DNA from: Hymenobacter sp. 15J16-1T3B
GTDB taxonomy: Bacteria; Bacteroidota; Bacteroidia; Cytophagales; Hymenobacteraceae
Length of the DNA: 64,000 nucleotides
Reading direction: 5' to 3'
NCBI RefSeq assembly: GCF_020711235.1
Contig: NZ_JAJFAV010000011.1
Span: 145,715 to 209,714, forward strand
In this document: positions 49,293 through 57,575 of the stretch, one piece after another
Layout: each line of letters starts with the position of its first letter
How positions within the stretch are numbered: the first letter of the stretch is position 1
Made by a program: the position numbers and the translations under genes
The notes under the pieces: model-generated
Told to the model about the DNA's origin: nothing
The model's database searches: none
The model's input: only the letters and a program-made list of their open reading frames with translations

Positions 49293-49883
49293 ATGCGCCT
49301 CTGCTTTGCCTCCAACAACGCCCACAAGCTGGACGAAATCCGGCCCCTGCTACCCGCCCACATCGAGCTGCTGAGCCTGGCCGACATCGGCTGCCAGGAG
49401 GAGCTGCCCGAAACCCAGGACACGCTGGAAGGCAACGCCCTGCAAAAAGCCCGCTATGTGTGGGACAACTACGGCGTGTCGTGCTTTGCCGACGATACCG
49501 GCCTGGAAGTAACTGCCTTGGGCGGCGCTCCGGGCGTGTATTCGGCCCGCTACGCCGGCCCGCAGCGCTCCTCCGCCGACAACGTGCAGAAGCTGCTGCA
49601 GGAGCTGCAGGGGCAGGCCGAGCGCGCCGCTCGCTTCCGCACCGTCATTGCCTTGGTGTCGGGCGCGGCGGACCAGTGGACGTTTTTCGGGGAGGTACCG
49701 GGCCACATCACCGCGGCCCCGCGCGGGCAGGGCGGCTTCGGCTACGACCCGGTGTTTGAACCCGAGCGCGCGGGCAAAACCTTCGCCGAAATGACGCTCG
49801 AGGAAAAAAATGCCCTGAGCCACCGGGCCCGGGCCGTAGCGCAGCTGGCCGCGTTTCTGCGGGAGCAACACTCGGTAGAATAA
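49293..49883 (+). CDS. rdgB: XTP/dITP diphosphatase (RdgB/HAM1 family)
   Basis: A 196-residue enzyme that hydrolyses non-canonical purine triphosphates (XTP, dITP) to monophosphates, cleaning the nucleotide pool. SNNAHKLDEI, the start of the substrate loop, and FADDTGLEVTALGGAPGVYSARYAG carry the conserved Asp and the signature. GGFGYDPVFEPE and SHRARA are the C-terminal nucleotide-binding motifs. The ATG at 49293, eight bases after element copy C, begins the family core exactly. Confidence 0.95.
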   Translation: MRLCFASNNAHKLDEIRPLLPAHIELLSLADIGCQEELPETQDTLEGNALQKARYVWDNYGVSCFADDTGLEVTALGGAPGVYSARYAGPQRSSADNVQKLLQELQGQAERAARFRTVIALVSGAADQWTFFGEVPGHITAAPRGQGGFGYDPVFEPERAGKTFAEMTLEEKNALSHRARAVAQLAAFLREQHSVE

Positions 49884-49947
49884 GCCGCGCCGCGCCTTCA
49901 ACTCACCTTCTCAGGCCGCCAACCTGCATTTTAATCTCCCAAACCCT

Positions 49948-49955
49948 TACTTTTG
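49948..49955 (+). promoter_or_regulatory. -7 box TACTTTTG for udk
   Basis: An exact TAnnTTTG match 38 bases before the udk start codon, in the short gap after rdgB. Confidence 0.42.
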
Positions 49956-49993
49956 CAAGGTTGGCCCTGCTGGTCGGGCCGCAGTCAGCACCC

Positions 49994-50617
49994 ATGCAAC
50001 AGCCTTTCATCGTCGGCATCACCGGCGGCAGCGCCTCCGGCAAAACCACCTTTCTGCGCCGTCTTCTGGCCTCGTTTCCGGAGGAGGACATCTGCCTGAT
50101 TTCGCAGGACAACTACTACCACCCGCGCGAGGCGCAGCAGGTGGATGCGCAGGGCGTGACCAACTTCGACCTGCCCGCCAGCATCGATTCGGCCGCCTAC
50201 GCCGCCGACGTGCTGCGCATCAGCCAGGGCCTGGAAGTGCGCCGCTCGGAGTACACCTTCAACAACCCCAACGTGCCGGCCAAGGAGCTGGTGTTTCGGC
50301 CCGCGCCTATTGTGGTGGTGGAAGGCATTTTCGTGTTCTACTTCGAGGAAGTGGCCAAACTGCTCGACCTGAAAGTGTACATCGATGCCCGGGAGCACGT
50401 GAAAGTGCTGCGCCGCATCGTGCGCGACCGGGACGAGCGGGGCTACGACTTGGAGGACGTGCTCTACCGCTATACCCACCACGTGGCGCCCACCTACGAG
50501 AAGTACATCAAGCCCTTCAAGCACGACGCGGACATCATCATTCCCAACAACCGCCACTTCGAAAAAGGCTTGGAAGTGCTGGTTGCTTACCTGAGAAGCC
50601 GCGTTTCGGCCTCGTAA
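49994..50617 (+). CDS. udk: Uridine kinase
   Basis: A 207-residue P-loop kinase that phosphorylates uridine and cytidine in pyrimidine salvage. Walker A is GGSASGKTT (about residues 11-19). ISQDNYYHP is the substrate-binding strand, NFDLPASID the following motif and VVVEGIFVF the Walker B-like strand. RRIVRDRDERGYDLEDVLYRY is the lid. The length is normal. A strong terminator follows the stop. Confidence 0.95.
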   Translation: MQQPFIVGITGGSASGKTTFLRRLLASFPEEDICLISQDNYYHPREAQQVDAQGVTNFDLPASIDSAAYAADVLRISQGLEVRRSEYTFNNPNVPAKELVFRPAPIVVVEGIFVFYFEEVAKLLDLKVYIDAREHVKVLRRIVRDRDERGYDLEDVLYRYTHHVAPTYEKYIKPFKHDADIIIPNNRHFEKGLEVLVAYLRSRVSAS

Positions 50618-50638
50618 GCTTCCGATACGCAGATTACC

Positions 50639-50673
50639 AAAAAAGCCGCTGGCGCACTGCCAGCGGCTTTTTT
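50639..50673. terminator. Bidirectional terminator between udk and batD
   Basis: AAAAAAGCCGCTGGC pairs with GCCAGCGGCTTTTTT around a five-base loop, between two convergent genes. Confidence 0.9.
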
Positions 50674-50684
50674 GTGCGCCTGGG

Positions 50685-52226
50685 TTAGCGCCGGGCCGTC
50701 CACCACCCGATGCCGGCCAGCGCCAGCAGCAGGGCCAGCACCAAGTTGGCGTAGCGCCGCACTTGCCGGGGCGTGTCCATGTCCATGGTGGTGGGGTCGG
50801 CGTTGGTGAGCTGCTGGGCGTAAAACGGGTCGGTGCGCACGAAGGCGGTAACTTCCTGGGGCGGCGTCACCGCCGGGCCCGTCACGGCCAGCTCCAGCTC
50901 GGGGCGCAGCGTGTCGTAGCGGCCGAGGTCGGGGTTGAACACGGGCACCCCGAGTACGTCGCGCAGGCGCAGGCGGCCGGGCTGGCGCGGCACCAAGCGG
51001 TAGCGCAGCTCCTTGCGGCCGGTCACGCGGCCGTCGGCGCGGGTCAGCTCCTGGTGCACCTCGGGCCCGTATACTTCCAAGCCCGGCACGGGGCGCGCCA
51101 CGGGCGGCGCCAGGGCCGTCAGGTTGCCCTCGCCTTCCACCGTGAGCGTGTAGCTGATGGTGTGGCCGGTGCGGAAGCTGGTACTGCCCACCCCTTCGCG
51201 CAGCTGGTAGCGCCCCACGGCCGGGGGCACGGCCCCGGCGGCCACCGGCGGCAGCGCTCGTACCTGCACCGTGCGCGGCTGGCTGACGTAGGTTTTGTAG
51301 CCTTCCAAGCGGTTGTCGAGGCCTTCGACGGCGCGCTTGGCCAAGCGGTATTTTTTCATTTGCAGGGCCACCCGCGGAAACGTGAGCGGCTTGGCGCTGA
51401 GCGGGTAATACACCGCCTCGTGCAGCTGGTAGCGCAAGTAGGGCTTGCCACCGACGCGCACCGAGTCGGGCCGGATATCGGTTTCGTCGAAGGCTTCTTC
51501 CCAGGCCGTGGGCTGGCGCAGCTGCCGCAGCATGGGGGGCAGCTGTTCGGCAAAACGGTAAAAATCGAGCAAGCCCTGGTCGGCGGGCGCCAAGTAGAAG
51601 TACAGCCCCACGTGCACCGGCTCGCCCACCCAGGCGGTGGTTTTGTCGGGCTCCACGCTCAGGAAGGCGTTGTCGCGCGGCTCCACGTATTCCTGAGGCT
51701 TGGGCTTGCCCAGCAGCTGGTCGAGGCTGCCGATGCCCACCAAGGGCGGCTTGGCAGCGGGCGGCGCCGGCGTGGCGGGGGCGCCGGCGGCCGGTGCCGC
51801 GGGCTGGGGCAGCACGCGCAGCGTGGCCCCGGCCGAACGCAGCACCTGCCCGTTGACGGTAAGGGTAAACGGTTTCAGCACGAATTCGCCCTCGGCAAAG
51901 GCAGCGTAGCGCTGCGTAATCACCAGCTCCACGGTGCTGCGGCCGCCCACAGTGCGGGTGGTCGTCGTCGAGGTCTTGCCGCTTTTCTTGAAGCCTTCGA
52001 CGTCGGGAAACGCCGAATACCGTTCCAACGGCGCGCCGCTGAGCCGGAAGGCAATGGTGAAGTACTCGTTGATGGGAAAGCTGCTCCGGCCCAGTTCAAG
52101 CGCGGCTTGCTGCCCGGCGGGCGGAACGGCGGCGGGCGGGGCTACGGTCGGCGCCTGCCCCGATGCGGGCGCAATTGCGCAGCAGGTAAGTAGAATGCTG
52201 AAAAGAAAAAACCAACGCCACGCCAT
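50685..52226 (-). CDS. batD: BatD-family protein
   Basis: A 513-residue protein with an N-terminal signal peptide (about 1-24), a long extracytoplasmic part and one C-terminal membrane helix (about residues 490-508, YANLVLALLLALAGIGWW) with a short basic tail. SFPINEYFTIAFRLSGAPLE and FLSVEPDKTTAWVGEPVHVGLY are repeated beta domains typical of BatD. BatD proteins belong to the aerotolerance Bat operon, where MoxR/BatA/BatB partners occur; none is adjacent here, so this copy is detached. A Pro/Ala-rich linker (about 140-170) is present. A -7 box abuts the start codon. Confidence 0.82.
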   Translation of the reverse strand: MAWRWFFLFSILLTCCAIAPASGQAPTVAPPAAVPPAGQQAALELGRSSFPINEYFTIAFRLSGAPLERYSAFPDVEGFKKSGKTSTTTTRTVGGRSTVELVITQRYAAFAEGEFVLKPFTLTVNGQVLRSAGATLRVLPQPAAPAAGAPATPAPPAAKPPLVGIGSLDQLLGKPKPQEYVEPRDNAFLSVEPDKTTAWVGEPVHVGLYFYLAPADQGLLDFYRFAEQLPPMLRQLRQPTAWEEAFDETDIRPDSVRVGGKPYLRYQLHEAVYYPLSAKPLTFPRVALQMKKYRLAKRAVEGLDNRLEGYKTYVSQPRTVQVRALPPVAAGAVPPAVGRYQLREGVGSTSFRTGHTISYTLTVEGEGNLTALAPPVARPVPGLEVYGPEVHQELTRADGRVTGRKELRYRLVPRQPGRLRLRDVLGVPVFNPDLGRYDTLRPELELAVTGPAVTPPQEVTAFVRTDPFYAQQLTNADPTTMDMDTPRQVRRYANLVLALLLALAGIGWWTARR

Positions 52227-52231
52227 GTAGT

Positions 52232-52239
52232 CAAAACTA
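52232..52239 (-). promoter_or_regulatory. -7 box TAGTTTTG directly before batD
   Basis: Minus-strand TAGTTTTG ends five bases before the ATG, so a transcript from it would have almost no leader. Confidence 0.42.
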
Positions 52240-52492
52240 CTAACAAAAATGCGTTTGCAGCGCGCTACGCCCTTTTCGTATGCTCGACCGGTAGCTCGTC
52301 ATTTTATATAAAAAACATACGATATAGTCAAATTTCCTATTAAAAAAGAATCCAGGCGGGCCAAAGGAGCGTAGGTGCATCAACAACTTCCACTTTCAGG
52401 TTCAATGTTTTCTCCCCGAAACCCTATCCGGTTCCGGACGGGAAGCCTTACGCCAAAAAGTTTCACCCAACCATTCACCTTTCTTATCTCAC

Positions 52493-53254
52493 ATGGCCAC
52501 CCAACACCACTCTACGGAGCCCGCCGCCACGGGCCTGGGCCAACGCCTGTTCAACCCCATTGACCGCCGCCTATTCTTGCGCTACTCGGGGTTGACTGTC
52601 GCCACCACCGGTTTGCTGCTCGCCGGCTGCGACGATGACGACGACACTCCTACCAACCAAGAAGTCGTCGACCCGGCCAACGACCCCAACGCCAGCGGAG
52701 CCGTCAACTTCGGCACGGGCGACTTCCGCGTTCTGAACTACGCCTACGCGCTGGAACAGCTGGAAGCTGCCTTCTACGAGCGGGTGGTCAGCAACTTCTA
52801 CTCGGGTATTTCTAGTGAAGAGCGCGACATCCTGACCGATATCCGCGACCATGAAGTGGCGCACCGGGACTTCTTCAAAAAGGCCCTGGGTACCAATGCC
52901 ATCGGGGCGCTGGAGCCGAACTTCACCTCCATCAACTTCAGCAGCCGGGACTCGGTGCTGACGACGGCCCGCACGTTCGAGGATCTGGGCGTGTCGGCTT
53001 ACAACGGCGCTGGTAAGTACCTGACCGACCCCAACTTCCTGCTGGCGGCCGGCAAAATCGTGTCGGTGGAAGCCCGCCACGCGGCCATCATCCGGGACCT
53101 GCTCAAGCCCAAGGCCAAGGGCGAAGGCGCCTTCGCCGGCGACGACGTGGTGAATGCCCAAGGCCTGGACGTGGCCATGGAGCCCCGCGCCGTCATTGCC
53201 GCCGCCGACAAGTACATCCGCACCAACCTCAACACCAACACCCTGCCCGGTTAA
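52493..53254 (+). CDS. Tat-exported ferritin-like lipoprotein (pair 1, first gene)
   Basis: A 253-residue protein of the Ferritin_2-type family (PF13668, related to plant desiccation-related PCC13-62). The N-terminus has a twin-arginine motif, RRLFLR at 25-30, then a hydrophobic stretch ending in the lipobox LLAGC (Cys46) followed by five Asp. The four-helix ligand set is complete: Glu88/Glu91 (EQLEAAFYE), Glu121 and His124 (DHEVAHRDF), Glu163 (FEDLGVSAY), Glu193 and His196 (SVEARHAA). Tat export suggests folding with metal in the cytoplasm. Upstream DNA (52227-52492) is AT-rich. It is followed after 12 bases by its partner gene. Confidence 0.88.
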   Translation: MATQHHSTEPAATGLGQRLFNPIDRRLFLRYSGLTVATTGLLLAGCDDDDDTPTNQEVVDPANDPNASGAVNFGTGDFRVLNYAYALEQLEAAFYERVVSNFYSGISSEERDILTDIRDHEVAHRDFFKKALGTNAIGALEPNFTSINFSSRDSVLTTARTFEDLGVSAYNGAGKYLTDPNFLLAAGKIVSVEARHAAIIRDLLKPKAKGEGAFAGDDVVNAQGLDVAMEPRAVIAAADKYIRTNLNTNTLPG

Positions 53255-53266
53255 TCCTTTCGCGCC

Positions 53267-54088
53267 ATGAACATCTTTGAGCTTATCAAACGCGCAAGTG
53301 CGCTCGACGAACCGCAACCGGCAACCCAACCGGCGTCGCGCCGCGACGCCCTGGAACAACTCACCCGCCTGGGCCGCGGCGCCGCGCTGGCCGCCGTACC
53401 GGCCGTCGTGAGTGGCCTCTGGACGAAAGCAGAAGCGCAGGTACCGGCCGGCGAACCAACTTCGCTGCTGGAAATCCTGAACTTTGCCCTGCTGGCCGAG
53501 TACACCGACTCGACCTACTACCAAGAAGGACTGAACGTCAACGGGCTGATTCCGGCCTCTGACCGCGCCGTGTTCGAGCAACTGCTGCGCAACGAAATGG
53601 CCCAGGTCGATACCCTCAAAACTACCATCACCAGCCTGGGGGGCACGCCGGTGGCCAAGCCGAACTTCGACTTTACCGGGGGCGGACGCTACACCAACTG
53701 GAACTCCAACTACCAGACGTATTTGGCCGTGGCCCAGGCTTTCGAAGACCTGGGGGTGCGCGCCTACAAGGGCCAAGCCAACAAGCCCGCGCTGATGGCC
53801 AACAAGCCCGTGCTGGAAGCGGCGCTGCGCATTCACTCCGTGGAAGCCCGCCACGCCGCCGAAATCCGTCGGTTGCGCGGCAAACGCGGCTGGATTACGG
53901 GCATTGACGCCGAAGGCTCGCAAGCCGACATCTACACCGGTGCCACGCCCGAGTCCAACACCACCCACCTCGGCATTGCCCGCGCCGACTACACGACGGT
54001 GGCGGAAGACAAAGTTTCCCAAGCCTTCGACGAGCCGCTGACCGGCGTGGAAGTGAAAGCCCGTCTGGCGCTGTTCATCCGCCCCTAA
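53267..54088 (+). CDS. Exported ferritin-like protein (pair 1, second gene)
   Basis: A 273-residue relative of the preceding protein, with a signal-like segment around residues 35-57 (AALAAVPAVVSGLWTKAEAQ) after a basic start ASRRDALEQL. Ligand positions: Glu78 (LLAEYTDSTYY), Glu110 with Gln113 replacing the second-helix His (NEMAQVDTL), Glu150 (FEDLGVRAY), Glu183 and His186 (SVEARHAAE). KPNFDFTGGG between helices two and three is shared with the fourth gene. It is 12 bases downstream of its partner, surely co-transcribed, and is followed by a terminator. Confidence 0.87.
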   Translation: MNIFELIKRASALDEPQPATQPASRRDALEQLTRLGRGAALAAVPAVVSGLWTKAEAQVPAGEPTSLLEILNFALLAEYTDSTYYQEGLNVNGLIPASDRAVFEQLLRNEMAQVDTLKTTITSLGGTPVAKPNFDFTGGGRYTNWNSNYQTYLAVAQAFEDLGVRAYKGQANKPALMANKPVLEAALRIHSVEARHAAEIRRLRGKRGWITGIDAEGSQADIYTGATPESNTTHLGIARADYTTVAEDKVSQAFDEPLTGVEVKARLALFIRP

Positions 54089-54110
54089 GCGTTACCGCGC
54101 TGTTATCAAG

Positions 54111-54144
54111 AAAAGACGGCCCGCAGTTGCGGGCCGTCTTTTTT
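54111..54144 (+). terminator. Terminator after ferritin-like pair 1
   Basis: AAAAGACGGCCCGC pairs with GCGGGCCGTCTTTT around a four-base loop and runs into six T. Confidence 0.9.
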
Positions 54145-54384
54145 ATGGTTCAGCTGCCCGGTCCGACGTCGGGCGCCTAAGTAGCAGGGCCACCAGCAAA
54201 TACGTTCTGGGGCCCTGGACTAGGAGCGGCGTGAACTGCTTCGGACCCGCCACCCGACCCGGAACTGCGCGGTGCCCGCCGTCTTTTTCCTGACGCGCTA
54301 GCGCCCGGCCCGGACACGATGCAACCATTTGGGCCCGCTTCGGGCTCCTGCAAGGAGCCGTTAGTCGGTTCGACGCGCAACGAG

Positions 54385-54392
54385 TACCTTTG
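54385..54392 (+). promoter_or_regulatory. -7 box TACCTTTG for ferritin-like pair 2
   Basis: An exact TAnnTTTG match 51 bases before the start codon of pair 2. Confidence 0.5.
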
Positions 54393-54443
54393 CGGTTCAG
54401 GCCCGCGGCAAGTTTCTGCCCGTAAGCTCTTTTGTTTTTGCGT

Positions 54444-55160
54444 ATGCCCGAGGCATCATCTTCTTTCAAGCCGTCGGGCCTCAGCCGGCGGACCTTTCTG
54501 ACCCACACCGGGGTGGCCGCGGCTTCGTTGGCGCTACTGGCTGCCTGCTCCGACCCCGAAAAGCCGGTAGCCGGCCCGCCCACGCTTCTGTTTACCAGCG
54601 GCGACGAGGGCCTGCTCAACTACCTGCACCTGCTCGAGCGGTTTTCCACGGAGTTCTACGCCAAGGTGCTGGCGGCCCCGCCCGGCGACCTGACCGCCGC
54701 CGACCTGGCCGTGCTGCGCGACATCAACCGGCACAACATCATTCACCGCGAGCTGCTGCCCTTGGCCATGAGCGCCAACTCCCTGACTCCTACCGGGGGC
54801 ATCAGCGGGCAAGCGTTTGACTACTCGGTTTCCTACACCCTGACGACGCGCACTGGCGTGCTGACAGCCGCCCAAGCCATCGGCGACCTGACCGTGGCGG
54901 CCTACTGCGGGGCGGCCCGGCTGCTGACCAGCGCCGTGCTCCTGCGCTTGTTCGTGAAGATGATGGCCGTGAAGGCACGCCACGCCGCTGCCGTACGCGA
55001 CCTGCGCACGCCCGGCAGCTTCGCCGCCGCCGATGTAGTGGCCCAAACCGGGGCCGACGCGGGCCTCAACCAAGCGCTGACGCCCACCGAGGTGCTGGCC
55101 GAGCTCAGCAAATACACTTCTCCCGTTCAACTCTTGGTTGGGTCGCTGCCCACCAACTGA
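54444..55160 (+). CDS. Tat-exported ferritin-like lipoprotein with lost ligands (pair 2, first gene)
   Basis: A 238-residue paralogue of the 52493 gene. Tat motif SRRTFLT (14-20) and lipobox LLAAC (Cys35) are kept. Of the metal ligands, Glu65 and the two His (His101 in NRHNIIHREL, His170 in AVKARHAAA) remain, but three Glu are replaced: Asn98, Gly137 (AIGDLTVAAY) and Lys167. A normal di-iron centre is therefore unlikely. Start ATG 54444 is preferred over a TTG four codons earlier. The partner gene follows after 18 bases. Confidence 0.85.
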   Translation: MPEASSSFKPSGLSRRTFLTHTGVAAASLALLAACSDPEKPVAGPPTLLFTSGDEGLLNYLHLLERFSTEFYAKVLAAPPGDLTAADLAVLRDINRHNIIHRELLPLAMSANSLTPTGGISGQAFDYSVSYTLTTRTGVLTAAQAIGDLTVAAYCGAARLLTSAVLLRLFVKMMAVKARHAAAVRDLRTPGSFAAADVVAQTGADAGLNQALTPTEVLAELSKYTSPVQLLVGSLPTN

Positions 55161-55178
55161 TGCCGCGCTCCTTCCCGT

Positions 55179-56033
55179 ATGAACCTGCTTTCTTTTCTTG
55201 AGCAACTGGCTGCTGCCGATGCGGCGGCTTCCCCTACCGCGCGGCGCGGCGCCCTCACGCAGCTGGCCCACACGGCCGCAGCCGCCTTGCCCGCCGCCCT
55301 GCTGGGCGTGCTGACGGCCCAGCCGGCCGGTGCCCAGACGACAGCCGGCACTGCCCTCGACGGCTTGCTGCTGCTGCTGCGCGTGGAGCAGCTGCAGGAT
55401 GAATTCTACGGCCGCGTGCCGGCGGGCCTCGTCCCGGCTGCCCTGCAGCCCGATTTCACGCTGATCCGCGCGCAGCAGCGCCAGCATATTGCCCTGCTGG
55501 AGTCGTATGTCCGCGCGTCGGGTGGGATTGTAGCTGCCCGGCCCAACTACGACTTCACCGGCGGCCGCAACGGCGCCCGCGCCCAGGTGTTCCCCGACGT
55601 GTTTACCAGCACCGACACCATGCTGCTGGTAGCCCAAGTGCTGGAAGACCTGAGCGTGCGCACCTACGCCTACGGGGTGCCGCTGCTCATCAACAACAAC
55701 GACCAAATCGACAGCGTCAGCCGCATGTTTGCGGTGGAAGGCCGCCACGCGGCGCACCTGCGGCAGCTACGCCGCCAGCGCGGCGCCAGCGTTAAGTCCT
55801 GGATCAGCGGCACGGAGGCCGCAGCCCTGCCCACCACCGCCGAGAACGTGTACGCCGGCGAAGACCGGGTGCTGCAGCAGGTAGCCGGCTTGGTGTCGCG
55901 CGATACTTCCACGCTGCTGCCTACCACCGGCGGCATCACCGCCGCTGAAATCACGGCCGCCGCTACCGAAGCCTTCGACGAACCCCTCTCGTTCGCGGCC
56001 GCCTCGGCCATCATCCAGGTCTTTACCTACTAA
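55179..56033 (+). CDS. Exported ferritin-like protein (pair 2, second gene)
   Basis: A 284-residue paralogue of the 53267 gene. It starts MNLLSFLEQLAAADAAA, parallel to MNIFELIKRASALDEPQ of its paralogue, with the basic TARRGALTQLA and a hydrophobic export segment to about residue 52. Ligands: Glu70 (RVEQLQDEFY), Gln99 in place of the second-helix Glu and Gln102 in place of His, Glu146 (LEDLSVRTY), Glu177 and His180 (AVEGRHAAH). RPNYDFTGG matches the paralogue. So half of the usual site is kept. A terminator follows. Confidence 0.86.
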   Translation: MNLLSFLEQLAAADAAASPTARRGALTQLAHTAAAALPAALLGVLTAQPAGAQTTAGTALDGLLLLLRVEQLQDEFYGRVPAGLVPAALQPDFTLIRAQQRQHIALLESYVRASGGIVAARPNYDFTGGRNGARAQVFPDVFTSTDTMLLVAQVLEDLSVRTYAYGVPLLINNNDQIDSVSRMFAVEGRHAAHLRQLRRQRGASVKSWISGTEAAALPTTAENVYAGEDRVLQQVAGLVSRDTSTLLPTTGGITAAEITAAATEAFDEPLSFAAASAIIQVFTY

Positions 56034-56069
56034 GCCCCGCGGCTGGTTGGGACTCCAACCGCCCCACAC

Positions 56070-56102
56070 CGGCCGCTACTTAAGGTAGCGGCCGTTTTTT
56101 TT
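56070..56102 (+). terminator. Terminator after ferritin-like pair 2
   Basis: CGGCCGCTAC pairs with GTAGCGGCCG around a short loop and is followed by eight T. Confidence 0.9.
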
Positions 56103-56111
56103 GCGCAGGCC

Positions 56112-56143
56112 TTGCATTTTACCTCCGTCTTATTGTATCTTTC
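56112..56143 (+). promoter_or_regulatory. Candidate promoter for the small 56262 gene
   Basis: TTG at 56112-56114 and TATCTTTC at 56136-56143 are 21 bases apart, within the Bacteroidota range; the -7 box has one mismatch. The leader to the start codon would be about 115 bases. Confidence 0.4.
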
Positions 56144-56261
56144 CTCTTACCGGCCGGAAACAGCTAATGTTTGTTAGCCTTTTTCGTTCCGATGCGTATA
56201 GCATTGCCGTTCGTTCTCCCAGCCCCCATCATTCCCATTTCCACTTCATTTCATTACCACG

Positions 56262-56456
56262 ATGCTGGAATACGTAAAAACCATTCTGCTCAAGGTCAGC
56301 TTCGACGGAACGCTGTTTGAGAAAGAGCTTCGTAAGGCCCTGCGGACGCTAGTGCCCGACGAAGCCGGCCAACTCAAGGCCTGGTGTTACCAGCAATTCT
56401 CCAGTCTCTACCGCCGGGTGCTCAACCGGGTGTTCCGACAGGTGAGTCTGGCGTAG
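56262..56456 (+). CDS. Small conserved hypothetical protein
   Basis: A 64-residue protein, MLEYVKTILLKVSFDGTLFE then KELRKALRTLVPDEAGQLKA and WCYQQFSSLYRRVL. It is basic and probably helical, with no signal. I recognise this type as a short protein common in Hymenobacter-like genomes, which suggests a real gene, but no function is known. A promoter-like pair lies upstream. It is convergent with queG across nine bases. Confidence 0.75.
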   Translation: MLEYVKTILLKVSFDGTLFEKELRKALRTLVPDEAGQLKAWCYQQFSSLYRRVLNRVFRQVSLA

Positions 56457-56465
56457 TAATTCCCC

Positions 56466-57443
56466 TTATTCTGCAGCGGACGCCGGCCCCCCCAGGGCCG
56501 GCGTTCCTGTTACAAAGGCAATGTTGCGCTGCAGGCCCGCGTAGCCGGTGCGCTTCACGGCCGAGTGCCGAAACAACGTTTGAAACACTTCCTGCGTGAT
56601 TTCCTGCCAGTCAGTTTCGCGCATTTCTTTTAGGTGCGGGTGCGGGCGAAACTGTTCCTCCTGCGTGGGGCGGCTGAAGCGGTTCCAGGGGCACACGTCC
56701 TGGCAGATGTCGCAGCCGAACACCCAGTTGCCGAATTGCCCCTGCACCTCGGTCGGCAGCTGGTCTTTCAGCTCGATGGTGAAGTAGCTGATGCACTTGC
56801 TGCCATCGACCACGTAGGGCTCGGTAATGGCCTGCGTGGGGCAGGCGTCGAGGCAGCGGGTGCAAGAGCCGCAATAGTCGCGGATGGGGCCGTCGTAGGC
56901 CAGCTCCACGTCCACAATCAGCTCGGCAATGAAGTAGAACGAGCCGGCTCCGGGCGTGATTAGGTTGGAATTCTTGCCCACCCAGCCCAAGCCGCTCTTC
57001 TTGGCCCAGGCCTTATCCAGCACCGGCGCCGAATCGACGAAAGCCCGGCCGCCCACCTCCCCGATGTGCGCTTGCAGGTCCCACATCAGGTGCTTGAGCT
57101 TGTCTTTAATGACGTGGTGGTAGTCGCGGCCGTAGGCGTATTTGCTGACTTTGAGCGTGTCGGCGGGCTGTTGGTCTTCCTCGGCGGGGTAGTAGTTCAG
57201 CAGCAGCGAAATCACGGACTTGGCCCCGTCGACCAAGCGGCGCGGGTCCAGGCGCTTGTCGAAGTGGTTTTCCATCCAGCGCATCTGACCCTGCATACCC
57301 TTGCTGAGCCACTGCTCCAGCCGCGGCGCTTCCTCCTCCAAAAACTCGGCCCGCGAAATGCCGCAGGCCATAAAGCCCAGCTCCGCCGCACGGCGCTTGA
57401 TGAAGCCGGTCCATTCGGCGCGGGTGAGGTCGGAAGCAAGCAT
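56466..57443 (-). CDS. queG: Epoxyqueuosine reductase QueG
   Basis: A 325-residue enzyme that reduces epoxyqueuosine to queuosine at tRNA position 34, using cobalamin and two 4Fe-4S clusters. [20 protein letters not shown] carries the catalytic/cobalamin Asp region; [12 protein letters not shown] and [13 protein letters not shown] hold the eight cluster Cys. The start at 57443 ([11 protein letters not shown]) fits the family; a 13-residue upstream extension is unlikely. It is cytoplasmic. A terminator separates it from ruvB, so it probably has its own promoter. Confidence 0.94.
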   Translation of the reverse strand: MLASDLTRAEWTGFIKRRAAELGFMACGISRAEFLEEEAPRLEQWLSKGMQGQMRWMENHFDKRLDPRRLVDGAKSVISLLLNYYPAEEDQQPADTLKVSKYAYGRDYHHVIKDKLKHLMWDLQAHIGEVGGRAFVDSAPVLDKAWAKKSGLGWVGKNSNLITPGAGSFYFIAELIVDVELAYDGPIRDYCGSCTRCLDACPTQAITEPYVVDGSKCISYFTIELKDQLPTEVQGQFGNWVFGCDICQDVCPWNRFSRPTQEEQFRPHPHLKEMRETDWQEITQEVFQTLFRHSAVKRTGYAGLQRNIAFVTGTPALGGPASAAE

Positions 57444-57493
57444 TAGGTTAGTAGAGTTTGTGGTTGGCAGGCGCAGCCTCAAGCCGATGGGAT

Positions 57494-57527
57494 AAAAAAA
57501 GCGTGTCTGAAAAACTCAGACACGCTT
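57494..57527 (-). terminator. Terminator after ruvB
   Basis: AAGCGTGTCTGA pairs perfectly with TCAGACACGCTT around a five-base loop. On the minus strand it is followed by seven T. Confidence 0.9.
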
Positions 57528-57575
57528 CCCGGTAACAAAGGTCCAAAAACCAATCACAAACCACTACAACCGCCC

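Larger units (their letters stand above)
54089..54443. other. Gap between the two ferritin-like pairs
   Basis: A 355-base gap with a terminator at 54111-54144 and a promoter box at 54385-54392. Between them I see no supported gene. The split means that the two pairs are separate transcription units. Confidence 0.6.
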
